From PGYR01 sp046290495 (GTDB lineage Bacteria > Bacteroidota > Ignavibacteria > Kapaibacteriales > UBA2268), in assembly GCA_046290495.1 (NCBI GenBank), contig JBKAGT010000006.1:806001-870000 (forward strand): a stretch of DNA of 64,000 nt, given 5' to 3'. Position 1 is the stretch's first letter. The number at the start of each line of letters is the position of its first letter. Shown piece after piece: positions 37,278 through 46,205 of the stretch. The position numbers and the translations under genes were made by a program. The notes under the pieces were generated by a model that saw nothing but the letters and a program-made list of their open reading frames with translations, ran no database searches and was not told where the DNA came from.

Positions 37278-38306
37278 ATGGGTTTCTTCGATAAATTTAA
37301 GAAAAAAGTATCTGAAACAGTAGAAAAAACGGTTGAAAAAACATCCGAAGCCATTGGTTTTAATAGGCTAAAAGAAGGTTTGGAGAAAACAAGAAAGTCC
37401 TTCTCTGATAGAATCTCTAACTTGTTAAAAGGCAGAAAGATAGACCAGGAGCTTTTAGATGAGATTGAAGATATATTAATTACTTCTGATATAGGTGTGG
37501 ATACATCTGAAAAGCTTATTGATAAGTTAAAAGTAAGAGTAAAAAAAGAGAATTTTGATGATGCAGAAAAATTATACAAAATTCTTAAAGAAGAAATTAT
37601 TAATTTGATGATTACCTCCGACACTGCTGAAAGTGACAGAACTTATCAAATAGATGAGTCTAAAAAACCTCATTCGATTATGGTCATTGGGGTTAATGGA
37701 GCTGGTAAAACTACTACTATAGGTAAGTTAGCTTATAATTATAAAAACGCTGGTAAAAGAGTAATTATTGGTGCTGCTGATACTTTCCGTGCTGCAGCAA
37801 ATGAGCAGTTAGAAGTATGGGCACAAAGAGCAGAAGTAGACATTATCCAAAAAACAAAAGGTTCTGACCCATCTGCTGTTGCCTATGAAACAATGGCGGA
37901 AGCTATTCAAAATCAAAATGATGTAGTAATAATTGATACAGCTGGAAGACTTCACAACAAAGTGAATCTAATGAATGAGTTAGAGAAAATGAGCCGAGTT
38001 ATGAAAAAACATAGAGAAGATGCCCCTAATGAAATCTTCTTAGTTTTAGATGGAACTACAGGTCAAAACGCACTTCAACAAGCAAAAGAATTTTCTAAAG
38101 TAGCCCCGATAACAGGTATAGTTTTAACTAAATTAGATGGCACCGCTAAAGGTGGAATAGTAATAGCTATTTCTGATCAGCTAAAGATACCAGTAAAGTA
38201 TATTGGAGTTGGTGAAAAAATAACAGATCTTCAACCTTTCGATGCAATTAAATATGTAGAAGCGTTATTTGGTTCTGAATCTGGTGAAGAAACTTTTATA
38301 GAATAA
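37278..38306 (+). CDS. ftsY: Signal recognition particle receptor FtsY
   Basis: 342 residues. A charged N-terminal helix is followed by the SRP54-type N domain (about 30-110) and the NG GTPase domain. Motifs are P-loop GVNGAGKTTTIGKLA, DTFRAAANEQL, DTAGRLHN and TKLDGTAKGG. It docks SRP-ribosome complexes at the inner membrane. There is no long acidic A domain, as is usual in this group. Ten bases after the pgsA-like gene; convergent with the next gene with no gap. Confidence 0.97.
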   Translation: MGFFDKFKKKVSETVEKTVEKTSEAIGFNRLKEGLEKTRKSFSDRISNLLKGRKIDQELLDEIEDILITSDIGVDTSEKLIDKLKVRVKKENFDDAEKLYKILKEEIINLMITSDTAESDRTYQIDESKKPHSIMVIGVNGAGKTTTIGKLAYNYKNAGKRVIIGAADTFRAAANEQLEVWAQRAEVDIIQKTKGSDPSAVAYETMAEAIQNQNDVVIIDTAGRLHNKVNLMNELEKMSRVMKKHREDAPNEIFLVLDGTTGQNALQQAKEFSKVAPITGIVLTKLDGTAKGGIVIAISDQLKIPVKYIGVGEKITDLQPFDAIKYVEALFGSESGEETFIE

Positions 38307-39530
38307 TTAACTATCTTTTTTATTAGTTTTAAGTAACAAATACATTCCATATGCTGCATAAGGTAAAAGCAATATTTTCATCATGGTTTGATATCTAAGT
38401 AATGGTATGAAAATAACTGCCAAAATGGAATGATATGATAGATATAAAAGAACAAGTTTATTGTTCTTCTTCCTGTTTCTATAGAGTCCTATAATCGACA
38501 AAGAAAGTAGCAGAAACCATGGTACAAAGTAAATAATATTGTTACTTTCATCTTCATTCGGATTTAGTATCCAAAAATAGAAAAACTTTTTCGTGAAATT
38601 TGTAGCTGTTCTCAGATAATCTTCATTTATATAGCGAACTGCTTCTTCCATATACATTTGATTTAAGTACAATTCAATCATATCTTCATCACCATCATAA
38701 CTTCTTACTTTTTCTAAAGTCTCAAAGTTATGCCAACCACCGATAATTACATCATTATTTCCTCTGAATAAATTTAGACCTCCTGTTGTAGATGTTGGTA
38801 TGAATTCGTCAAATACAATATAGTTCCTTATAACCCAAGGAGATAAGAATAAGATTGGTATAATAATTAAGAGTGTAGATTTGGTATAAGATTTTTTATA
38901 AATATAGTATCCAACAAAAAGCACTAACAGTAATATTAACTCAAATCTAAATAAAATAGCTATACCAAATAGAATTGCTAAGTAAATAGAATTCTTAGAT
39001 TTGTGAACCAAAGCTGTATAGAATATAGATATAATAAAGAAATGATAAATTTGAGTTGCACCAAGTGAATAAGTGGTATAAATAAATTCAGGTACAAAAC
39101 TGTAAATTAATACACTAAATAATGCAGTTTTTTCATTTGTCAGCCAGGATGTGAAGTTAAATAGGAGGAGAATAGTTATAATAAATATTAGTAAATTGAA
39201 TAAAGTTACTAAAGGTTTGAAAAGTTCATCTGAACTAATTATTTCAAATACATAAAGAGTCAAAACATAACCTGGAGCCATATATGCTGAAGGTGCTGGG
39301 GTCTTTTTAATATTGAACTCTGATTCAATATTATTACCCTCAAAATAATAGAAAGAATACCCTTTGTCATTGGCTAAGTTTTTAGCAATAGTGCCATATT
39401 CCCAAGTGTTTTGATTACTTATACCTATTACACCAACTGCTACTATTCGTAAAACTATCCCAATAGCAATAGTGGAGATTAAAATTTTCTTATATTGTGT
39501 TTTTTTCCAATCAATCATATCTATATTCAA
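38307..39530 (-). CDS. Polytopic membrane protein, GT-C/ArnT-like
   Basis: 407 residues, roughly ten membrane helices. The first periplasmic loop (about 40-80: WEYGTIAKNLANDKGYSFYY) and PAPSAYMAPGYVLTLYVFE resemble the GT39/ArnT/PMT-type glycosyltransferases. A later loop (GGLNLFRGNNDVIIGGWHNFE) resembles the same group. Donor and acceptor unknown. The start is 39530 or the internal Met at 39518. It abuts ftsY convergently and its start lies only eight (or twenty) bases from the divergent radA start, so its promoter must sit inside radA or in a very compact shared region. Confidence 0.7.
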   Translation of the reverse strand: MNIDMIDWKKTQYKKILISTIAIGIVLRIVAVGVIGISNQNTWEYGTIAKNLANDKGYSFYYFEGNNIESEFNIKKTPAPSAYMAPGYVLTLYVFEIISSDELFKPLVTLFNLLIFIITILLLFNFTSWLTNEKTALFSVLIYSFVPEFIYTTYSLGATQIYHFFIISIFYTALVHKSKNSIYLAILFGIAILFRFELILLLVLFVGYYIYKKSYTKSTLLIIIPILFLSPWVIRNYIVFDEFIPTSTTGGLNLFRGNNDVIIGGWHNFETLEKVRSYDGDEDMIELYLNQMYMEEAVRYINEDYLRTATNFTKKFFYFWILNPNEDESNNIIYFVPWFLLLSLSIIGLYRNRKKNNKLVLLYLSYHSILAVIFIPLLRYQTMMKILLLPYAAYGMYLLLKTNKKDS

Positions 39531-39538
39531 TTTACGAA

Positions 39539-40891
39539 ATGAAAACGAAAGTCAAATATATTTGTTCAAATTGTGGGTACGAATCTGCAAAATGGATGGG
39601 GAAATGCACCCGTTGTGATAGTTGGGACTCATTTGATGAAGTAATTCAAGAAGGAAAGCATTCTAAGAAATTAAATCTTCATAAGAAAACTAATGTTAAA
39701 GTCCACCAATTGTCTGAAATAGAAACTGGAAAAGAGTATAGATTTGGAACTGGAATAAAAGAGTTTGATAGGGTTCTAGGTGGTGGTATTATTCCTGGTT
39801 CATTTGTTCTAATAGCTGGTGATCCAGGTATTGGAAAATCAACTTTAACATTACAAATGACAAGAGAGTTGATTGACAAAAAACCATTGTATATTACTGG
39901 TGAGGAGTCACTTAGCCAGATTAAGCATAGGGCAGAGAGATTAACTAATATCCCCCAAAACTTAAATATATTAGCAGAAACGGAGCTGAATGTTATAATA
40001 GATGCTATTAACAGCGATGATTGTGGAATAGCTATTGTCGATTCTATACAATCTGTTTATTTAAGTGACTTAGATTCAACTCCCGGTAGCTTTGTTCAGG
40101 TTAGGGAATGTACCTCAAAATTGATGCAATTAGCAAAAAGATTGAACAAACCAATATTCACTATTGGGCATATAAATAAAGAAGGTGCTATAGCTGGACC
40201 AAAAATATTAGAACATATGGTTGATACAGTACTCCAGTTTGAAGGAACAAAAGGGATGAACTATAGAATACTTAGAGCAATAAAGAACAGATATGGTTCT
40301 ACAAATGAGATTGGAATCTTTGAAATGTTTGAAAAAGGTCTTTCGGAAGTTACAAATCCTTCGGAATATTTCTTATCAAATAATACAGAAAATGTTCCAG
40401 GAACAGTAACCGTTTCCTCAACTGAAGGAAATCGCCCCTTGTTGTTAGAAGTTCAAACATTGGTTTCACCTACTGGCTACTCAGTACCTCAGCGTACTAC
40501 AACCGGATTTGATAATAAACGCCTTCAAATGATTTTAGCTGTTTTAGAAAAAAAATTAGGTGCTATGTTCTTCAAAAATGATGTATTTTTGAATATTGCA
40601 GGTGGTTTAAAAGTAAATGATACTTCTACTGATTTGGGTGTAGCCGTGTCTTTACTTAGTAGCCTAAATAACATCCCAATTCCTAAAGACACTATTGTGA
40701 TAGGTGAGATAGGTTTAACAGGAGAAGTTAGACCTGTATCAGCATTGGAAAACAAGTTAAAAGAAGCAGAGAAGTTAGGTTACAAAAATGCGATAATCCC
40801 AAATGTGAAGAAATTAGGTTTTTCACCGAAGAAATTAAAAGTTAATAAAATTAGTAAGTTAGAAGAAGCAATAGAGAAATTAGGTTTATGA
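39539..40891 (+). CDS. radA: DNA repair protein RadA
   Basis: 450 residues from ATG 39539; the frame extends 42 bases upstream, but those residues precede the zinc motif and are unlikely to be used. The N-terminal C4 zinc finger (CSNCGYESAKWMGKCTRC), RecA-like core with Walker A GDPGIGKST, and the RadA-specific KNRYGSTNE (KNRFG class) motif are followed by a Lon-protease-like C-terminal domain (about 290-450). It helps branch migration in recombination. The stop overlaps obgE by four bases. Confidence 0.95.
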   Translation: MKTKVKYICSNCGYESAKWMGKCTRCDSWDSFDEVIQEGKHSKKLNLHKKTNVKVHQLSEIETGKEYRFGTGIKEFDRVLGGGIIPGSFVLIAGDPGIGKSTLTLQMTRELIDKKPLYITGEESLSQIKHRAERLTNIPQNLNILAETELNVIIDAINSDDCGIAIVDSIQSVYLSDLDSTPGSFVQVRECTSKLMQLAKRLNKPIFTIGHINKEGAIAGPKILEHMVDTVLQFEGTKGMNYRILRAIKNRYGSTNEIGIFEMFEKGLSEVTNPSEYFLSNNTENVPGTVTVSSTEGNRPLLLEVQTLVSPTGYSVPQRTTTGFDNKRLQMILAVLEKKLGAMFFKNDVFLNIAGGLKVNDTSTDLGVAVSLLSSLNNIPIPKDTIVIGEIGLTGEVRPVSALENKLKEAEKLGYKNAIIPNVKKLGFSPKKLKVNKISKLEEAIEKLGL

Positions 40892-41883
40892 AATTTATAG
40901 ATATAGCAAATATAGAAGTTAAGTCAGGCAATGGTGGAGCTGGCCATGTTAGTTTCAGAAGGGAAAAGTTTGTTAACAAAGGTGGACCTGATGGTGGTAA
41001 TGGAGGTTGGGGAGGAGACCTAATTATAAAAGGTAATCAGCAACTAAGTACTTTGTTAGATTTCAAATACGCACGTAAGTATGCAGCTGAAGATGGTGTG
41101 CAAGGTGGAAAAAATAATAGAACGGGAAGGAATGGGAAGAATAAAGTAATTAAGGTTCCTGTTGGTACATTGGTAAAAGATACAAACACTGGTAAAATAC
41201 TTGCTGATATAACTGAAAATGGGCAAGAAGAAGTAATTGCTAAAGGTGGAAAAGGTGGTAAAGGTAATGCTGAATTTAAAAACTCTGTTAATCAGGCACC
41301 TAGATATGCTCAACCAGGTATTCCCGGTAAAGAACTAGAAATAACTTTAGAGTTAAAGTTATTGGCAGATGTAGGTTTAGTTGGTTTCCCGAATGTTGGT
41401 AAGTCTACTCTTATATCTGTGATATCAGCTGCAAAGCCAAAAATTGCAGACTATCACTTCACAACTTTAGTACCTAATTTGGGAGTAGTTAAGATAGCCG
41501 AGTCAAAGAGTTTTGTAATGGCAGATATACCTGGATTGATAGAAGGAGCAAGTGAAGGGAAAGGATTGGGGCATCAGTTCTTGCGCCACGTAGAGCGAAC
41601 TAAAATATTAGTTTACATACTAGAAGCGTATAGTGAGGATATTTTGAACGATTACCGAACACTAAAAAATGAGTTGTTGAAATTTAACCCTGAAATGGAA
41701 GAAAAAACAGAGTTAATTTGTATAAATAAAATAGATGTTGTAGATGAAGAAACTAAAAAAGAGATAAGTGAGTTGCGTTTTGATAAAGGTGCAAAACCAA
41801 TGTTAATCTCTGCTGTTTCACATGTGAATGTAGATAAGTTGAAAAATTCACTGTGGAAAATAATGAATCCTGATGACAAATAA
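40888..41883 (+). CDS. obgE: Obg-family GTPase (ribosome assembly)
   Basis: 331 residues. A Gly-rich Obg fold (1-158; GGDGGNGGWGG-like stretches) is followed by a G domain with P-loop GFPNVGKST, switch II DIPGLIEGASEGKGLGHQFLRH and NKID. It lacks the C-terminal OCT domain, as most Obg proteins do. It is involved in late 50S assembly and stress control. The ATGA overlap with radA implies coupled translation. A hairpin follows the stop. Confidence 0.96.
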   Translation: MKFIDIANIEVKSGNGGAGHVSFRREKFVNKGGPDGGNGGWGGDLIIKGNQQLSTLLDFKYARKYAAEDGVQGGKNNRTGRNGKNKVIKVPVGTLVKDTNTGKILADITENGQEEVIAKGGKGGKGNAEFKNSVNQAPRYAQPGIPGKELEITLELKLLADVGLVGFPNVGKSTLISVISAAKPKIADYHFTTLVPNLGVVKIAESKSFVMADIPGLIEGASEGKGLGHQFLRHVERTKILVYILEAYSEDILNDYRTLKNELLKFNPEMEEKTELICINKIDVVDEETKKEISELRFDKGAKPMLISAVSHVNVDKLKNSLWKIMNPDDK

Positions 41884-41888
41884 AACGA

Positions 41889-41917
41889 ACGGTTCAAGCA
41901 AAAGATTGTTGAACCGT
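41889..41917 (-). terminator. Hairpin terminator between obgE and the receiver-only gene
   Basis: ACGGTTCAA at 41889-41897 pairs perfectly with TTGAACCGT at 41909-41917. On the minus strand it is followed by CGTTTTATTTG, giving a modest T-tract, so it fits a terminator for the minus-strand gene. It overlaps that gene's last codons. Confidence 0.6.
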
Positions 41918-42262
41918 ATGCTTTAAATTCTCAGGGAATTTCTCGTCTTTAGGAAAAAACAACCACCCTTTGCTTTTTATGTGAGTAAGGTCACTGTTTG
42001 CTATGTTCATTGCACTACAAAAAACCACCTTTGCCATACGCTTGTTTTGTATAACATTTTCTATCGTATTCATCAATGTATTAGAATACGGAAGAAATAG
42101 GTCACTGATAATCAAATCATATTCCTTCTCATTCATAAACTCAATAGCGTCATTTAATTTTAGTGCGTTATCTACAGCTATATTTTTGTTTAAAGCATAT
42201 TTCAATGCCATTTTTATAGTGTGAAAATGAGCGTAGTCGTCTTCAATAACGAGAATCTTCAT
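41894..42262 (-). CDS. Receiver-only response regulator
   Basis: 122 residues forming a single receiver domain. Acidic residues lie in IEDDYAH (9-11), the phospho-acceptor Asp in YDLIISDLFLPYS (near 55), and a Lys in a late loop. There is no output domain, so it works like CheY/Spo0F through protein contact or phosphotransfer. It lies six bases from the GIN-domain gene and could be co-transcribed with it. No cognate kinase is adjacent; the NtrB-like kinase is 30 kb away. Confidence 0.85.
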   Translation of the reverse strand: MKILVIEDDYAHFHTIKMALKYALNKNIAVDNALKLNDAIEFMNEKEYDLIISDLFLPYSNTLMNTIENVIQNKRMAKVVFCSAMNIANSDLTHIKSKGWLFFPKDEKFPENLKHTVQQSFA

Positions 42263-42268
42263 TTATTT

Positions 42269-42970
42269 TTATCTCATTTTAATTACTGAACCAGTTCCAT
42301 CTTTATCGATTTCTAATTTTGCTGGTTTGTTCTTGTAATAAATATTACCCGAACCATTTAACTGTGCTTGTAAATATTCAGATGGATTTACAGTTATTTC
42401 ACCGCTTCCATCTAGCTCAGCTTCTACATTATCTGCTTTCAAGCTTGATGCATTAGCCTTGCCTTTTCCATCTACATGAACATAAAGTTCTTCTGTGTTG
42501 CCAGATAATGTTACCTGACTTTCGTCATCAATATCTAAAGATACCTCTTCGGCGTCCAAGCTTAGATGAAGAGTAGATTCTTCGTTAATTTCTAAATCCA
42601 AATCTTCACAAACAAATTTATTTGTAGCAGTAACAATAGTTTTACTGTTCAATTCCAGCGAAGTCAATTTACTAATACTTATATAAACAGTCAAATTTTC
42701 AGGACAAAGATCTTCTCTTCCTACGATATTCAAATCACCACCACTATATTCAAAGTTAAGATTTCTAAGTATATCTTCATTTGTTTTCACTAGTATAGAT
42801 TCATCATCATCTTGAGTGATGACAAGTGTCATAGGTACGTTGACTTCTATAGAGTTAACACTAGGAAGATAAATGTTATCTTTGATTATTTTACCTTCTC
42901 CTGGTAAACAATTTGCTAATGAAGTAACTGATAAACTGATAAATAATACTAATACATTAATATATTTCAT
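42269..42970 (-). CDS. GIN-domain (DUF2807) exported protein
   Basis: 233 residues. A signal peptide (MKYINVLVLFISLSVTSLAN) precedes one DUF2807/GIN domain: parallel-strand repeats with alternating hydrophobic residues (LTSLELNSKTIVTATNKF, VEAELDGSGEITVNPSEY, AQLNGSGNIYYKNKPAKLE). GxGxI/V steps are typical of this putative auto-transporter-like adhesin family common in the Bacteroidota group. It is probably a right-handed beta-helix on the cell surface or periplasm. Function unknown. Confidence 0.88.
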   Translation of the reverse strand: MKYINVLVLFISLSVTSLANCLPGEGKIIKDNIYLPSVNSIEVNVPMTLVITQDDDESILVKTNEDILRNLNFEYSGGDLNIVGREDLCPENLTVYISISKLTSLELNSKTIVTATNKFVCEDLDLEINEESTLHLSLDAEEVSLDIDDESQVTLSGNTEELYVHVDGKGKANASSLKADNVEAELDGSGEITVNPSEYLQAQLNGSGNIYYKNKPAKLEIDKDGTGSVIKMR

Positions 42971-43004
42971 TTGATTCTCTTTAAATTAAATTTGAATAAA
43001 TAAA

Positions 43005-43475
43005 TTATGGATAAAACCTGAAACCAAGTGAACCTTCCATATCTCCGTAAATTCCTGGAGTCAATGATACCAAAGGTCCAACTTCTAAAAATATTTCAAA
43101 CTGTTTGCTTGGGGTAAAATTCAATCCGAATAGCCCTTTCGCTCCTATACTCAAATCTTGATCGTGATCATGTTTGTGTTTGCCATGAAAAAAACCATCT
43201 CCATCACCTAGACCTAAAGAAGCACCAATACCCGCATAGAGCGAAAAATTTCTATGGTTAATGACATTTGGAAAGTTGAAAGTGTAAATTCCATCAAATC
43301 TTATTGATCCATAATGAGATTTGAAGCCAACATTAAAAATCAAATCATTGGCTCCACCTGAACGAGATTTAATAGTTACTGCAGTAGGGTCACCAAACAT
43401 GAGGCCAAAACCAATGTCTGATTTTGCACTATATGAAACTGATAAGAAAAGAATTGCAATCAAAAACTTTTTCAT
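43005..43475 (-). CDS. Small outer-membrane barrel candidate with His-rich loop
   Basis: 156 residues from ATG 43475, which gives a clean signal peptide (MKKFLIAILFLSVSYSAKS); an in-frame ATG at 43508 would add 11 residues. Alternating strand pattern and an aromatic terminal residue (YP at the C-terminus, FRFYP) suggest a small beta-barrel. A loop with HGKHKHDHDQD could bind metal or be a surface turn. No family recognised with certainty; it resembles unnamed outer-membrane proteins found in this group. Confidence 0.6.
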   Translation of the reverse strand: MKKFLIAILFLSVSYSAKSDIGFGLMFGDPTAVTIKSRSGGANDLIFNVGFKSHYGSIRFDGIYTFNFPNVINHRNFSLYAGIGASLGLGDGDGFFHGKHKHDHDQDLSIGAKGLFGLNFTPSKQFEIFLEVGPLVSLTPGIYGDMEGSLGFRFYP

Positions 43476-43521
43476 AGTTAATCCGTTGATTAGTAAAACA
43501 ATAAACATACAAACGAGAAAA

Positions 43522-44808
43522 ATGAGATTTTATTTACTAATTACTGGTTTTATATTATACACAACTACATTAGTTTTAGGACAAACAGGAGTATTAGGAG
43601 AGGCTGAAAGCTTATATAAGCAGGGGCAATATCAACAATCTATTCAAAAATATGAATTAGCTCTAATAGAAGAGCCAAATAGTGCATATATCAAAGGTCA
43701 AATTGGATTTGCCAATTTGTTTTTAGAGAAGTATGAAAATGCTAAATCTTATTTCACTGAAGCAATAGAGTTGGACCCAACCGTAGCTGACTATTATAAT
43801 GCCAGAGGGCTTGCGGAAGCATATTTAGGAAATGTTAATGATGCAATAAATGACTTTACAATAGCTATAGAAAAGGACTCAAAATTCGCTCAAGCATACT
43901 TAAATAGAGGAAGCGCTTATAGTTCAATTGGTGATACAGAAAACTCTATTCAAGATTTGAAAGTTGCAGAAACATTAGATAAAAAAAATCCAGAGATTAA
44001 TTATCAATTAGGTAGACTTTACAGTCTAAAAAATGATTTCAAATCCTCAATCAAGAATTATAAAGTTGCTTTAAATAAGGGACTAGATAGTGAACAGATT
44101 CTGATGAGTTTAGCTCTATCATATTTTAAAAACAATGAATTCCAAAAAGCTGCTAACACATACACACAAGTAATTAAAAGAAATCCTCAAAATACTGACG
44201 CACTAAATAACAGAGCAGTTAGTTACGACAAACTTGGAAAAAAAGATTTAGCGGAAAAGGATAGAAATGAACTATATTCAATAACAGGAGTTGAATTCAA
44301 AGATCCTAATGATTACAAGTTTAATAGAGTGGACTCAAAAGATGGTAATTTTCATCTTAACTTGCCGTCTCATTGGATAGTAGAAAAACAAGTAAAGGAT
44401 GGAGAGGATAAGATAATTGTGACTATACCCCAGAAAGACAAAAATCCAAGATTCCAAGCAGTTAAGTTGACATTATCTTACAATTACAATATGCAAGACA
44501 ACTATGGTGTAGGTGATCCGAATGGGTTAGTATCTTTTTGGCAGTCAAGTCAACTAAAGAACACTGAAACTTATGTTAAATATGACTTGTTATCTCAAAA
44601 GAAGTTTTCTCTGAATGGTTGGAGCGCAACAAGATTTCTAACTCTGTCACAACCAACTCATAATTCTCCAATATTTAAGATGTATGAATTAGTGACATCT
44701 AAACCGGATAAGTTGTTTTACGGATATTTTCAATCTTCAGCTCAAGATTTTGAATTCTTTTATCCAACCTTTGATAAAATCATTGAATCTATAAACTTTA
44801 CAAACTAA
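43522..44808 (+). CDS. Exported TPR protein
   Basis: 428 residues from ATG 43522; the open frame extends 201 bases upstream, but that part overlaps the antisense barrel gene and precedes the signal peptide MRFYLLITGFILYTTTLVLG. Seven or so TPR units run from about 27 to 265 (for example AESLYKQGQYQQSIQKYELA). A C-terminal ~160-residue domain of mixed strand pattern (DGNFHLNLPSHWIVEKQVKDG) has no family I recognise. It is likely a periplasmic scaffold. It is divergent from the barrel gene by 46 bases, and convergent to the GT2 gene five bases after its stop. Confidence 0.82.
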   Translation: MRFYLLITGFILYTTTLVLGQTGVLGEAESLYKQGQYQQSIQKYELALIEEPNSAYIKGQIGFANLFLEKYENAKSYFTEAIELDPTVADYYNARGLAEAYLGNVNDAINDFTIAIEKDSKFAQAYLNRGSAYSSIGDTENSIQDLKVAETLDKKNPEINYQLGRLYSLKNDFKSSIKNYKVALNKGLDSEQILMSLALSYFKNNEFQKAANTYTQVIKRNPQNTDALNNRAVSYDKLGKKDLAEKDRNELYSITGVEFKDPNDYKFNRVDSKDGNFHLNLPSHWIVEKQVKDGEDKIIVTIPQKDKNPRFQAVKLTLSYNYNMQDNYGVGDPNGLVSFWQSSQLKNTETYVKYDLLSQKKFSLNGWSATRFLTLSQPTHNSPIFKMYELVTSKPDKLFYGYFQSSAQDFEFFYPTFDKIIESINFTN

Positions 44809-44813
44809 AGACC

Positions 44814-45926
44814 TTAATCTAAGTCAAAAGTATTACCTTTCCATTCTACTTTTTTATCTAAAATTAGAATTGGAAGTAATAATTCAACTATTAAGAAAAG
44901 TATGCTTGATGGAAGGATATAAGGAAAAAGCTTATACTCTTTTACAGTTACTAACGAAGGTATTATTAATATAATATCTGATACTATCTTGAGTAACAAA
45001 ATAGCCGTTGCTAAAAAGAAATTTCCTACAATAATACTAGTTATCGCACTTAACCATATTAACAAAGATGTGACTACAAAAAACACTGCTTTCCACCCAA
45101 GTTTTCTTCCGCCAAGCGCCCATCTTTTTCTTTGCTTTAAATATTCTCTTACAGTTCCTAATGGTTGAGTTGTTACGGTACTTTCTTTGGTACAAATATA
45201 GTTTAATTTACCTCCTATTTTGTCCACTGCTTGCAACAGTGCCAAATCTTCGGTTACTGAGAAAGGAATAGCTTTGTACCCACCTAACTCATCATACATT
45301 TTTTTAGATATAGCCATGTTATTTCCAAAGCATCCTAGAGTGAATCCTAATCCAATACCTCCAGATGCCATAGTATGCGACATAAGCCATTCAACTGCTT
45401 GAAACCTACTAAAGAAGTTATCATGCTTAACTAAAGTAAATGAAGCGATTAAATCAGAATTTTGATTAATAAATGTTTTTGCAATACTATCAATCCAGTT
45501 TTCATCAACGGTACAATCAGCATCTGTAAACAGAAGAAATTCTCCGTTTGCATATTCTATACCTTTGTCAAGTGCACCTGGCTTTCCTGCTATTGATTTG
45601 GTGTCATATTGGCTGATTGTAATTACTTTTAAGTTACTAATTTCTCTTTCTAATTTGTTTAATATTGAAGCAGTATCATCTATTGATTGATCATTTACTA
45701 CTATAACTTCGAATCTGTCAATAGGATAGTTAGATTTTAAAATTGAATTAATACAATTTTCAATGCTATCTTGCTCATTTTTTGCAGGCACAATGACGCT
45801 GATATTTGGATATTCTTCTAATATTATCTCATCGAAATTCAAACGACCTCGTTTCGAGCCAATTATAAAAAATACAGCTCTGAAGAAATAAATTACAAAA
45901 GATGTGAAAAATAAAATATATTCCAT
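44814..45926 (-). CDS. Membrane glycosyltransferase, GT2 family
   Basis: 370 residues. An N-terminal helix is followed by a GT-A fold: NISVIVPAKNEQDSIENCINS, catalytic DxD-like DADCTVDENW near 143, and the acceptor/base region TEDLALLQAV (ED) and QRKRWALGG (Q/RxxRW). Two to four C-terminal helices follow (about 280-350). This layout matches processive or lipid-linked GT2 enzymes such as those making glycolipids or polysaccharide (BcsA-like QxxRW subclass). The product is unknown. It is 279 bases from the next plus-strand gene, and its promoter should be in 45927-46205. Confidence 0.88.
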   Translation of the reverse strand: MEYILFFTSFVIYFFRAVFFIIGSKRGRLNFDEIILEEYPNISVIVPAKNEQDSIENCINSILKSNYPIDRFEVIVVNDQSIDDTASILNKLEREISNLKVITISQYDTKSIAGKPGALDKGIEYANGEFLLFTDADCTVDENWIDSIAKTFINQNSDLIASFTLVKHDNFFSRFQAVEWLMSHTMASGGIGLGFTLGCFGNNMAISKKMYDELGGYKAIPFSVTEDLALLQAVDKIGGKLNYICTKESTVTTQPLGTVREYLKQRKRWALGGRKLGWKAVFFVVTSLLIWLSAITSIIVGNFFLATAILLLKIVSDIILIIPSLVTVKEYKLFPYILPSSILFLIVELLLPILILDKKVEWKGNTFDLD

Positions 45927-46205
45927 AATACGTTGAAACTCAGTAAGTCATTGTCATTAATGCAGTAATGTTATTTTTTAATGCGATTGTGGAAAACAAA
46001 GATAAAAAAAGTTACTATTTCTTGAGACGTTTTTGGTGTTCATGTGTCTTTATATATAGTAAATGTGACAAGTTCTTTGAAATCTTAAATCTATTAACTA
46101 TCAGTTACTGTTGATTTTTCTTATTTGTTTCATAATTAACAATTTTTTAATTTACGTGAATGTCAAAAATACGATATGAATTTAAAGTATAAAAATGGAA
46201 TGTAA

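Noticed and set aside
43321..43521. 67-residue N-terminal extension of the TPR protein
   Set aside because: It is antisense to the start of the barrel gene and precedes a clear signal peptide that starts at 43522.
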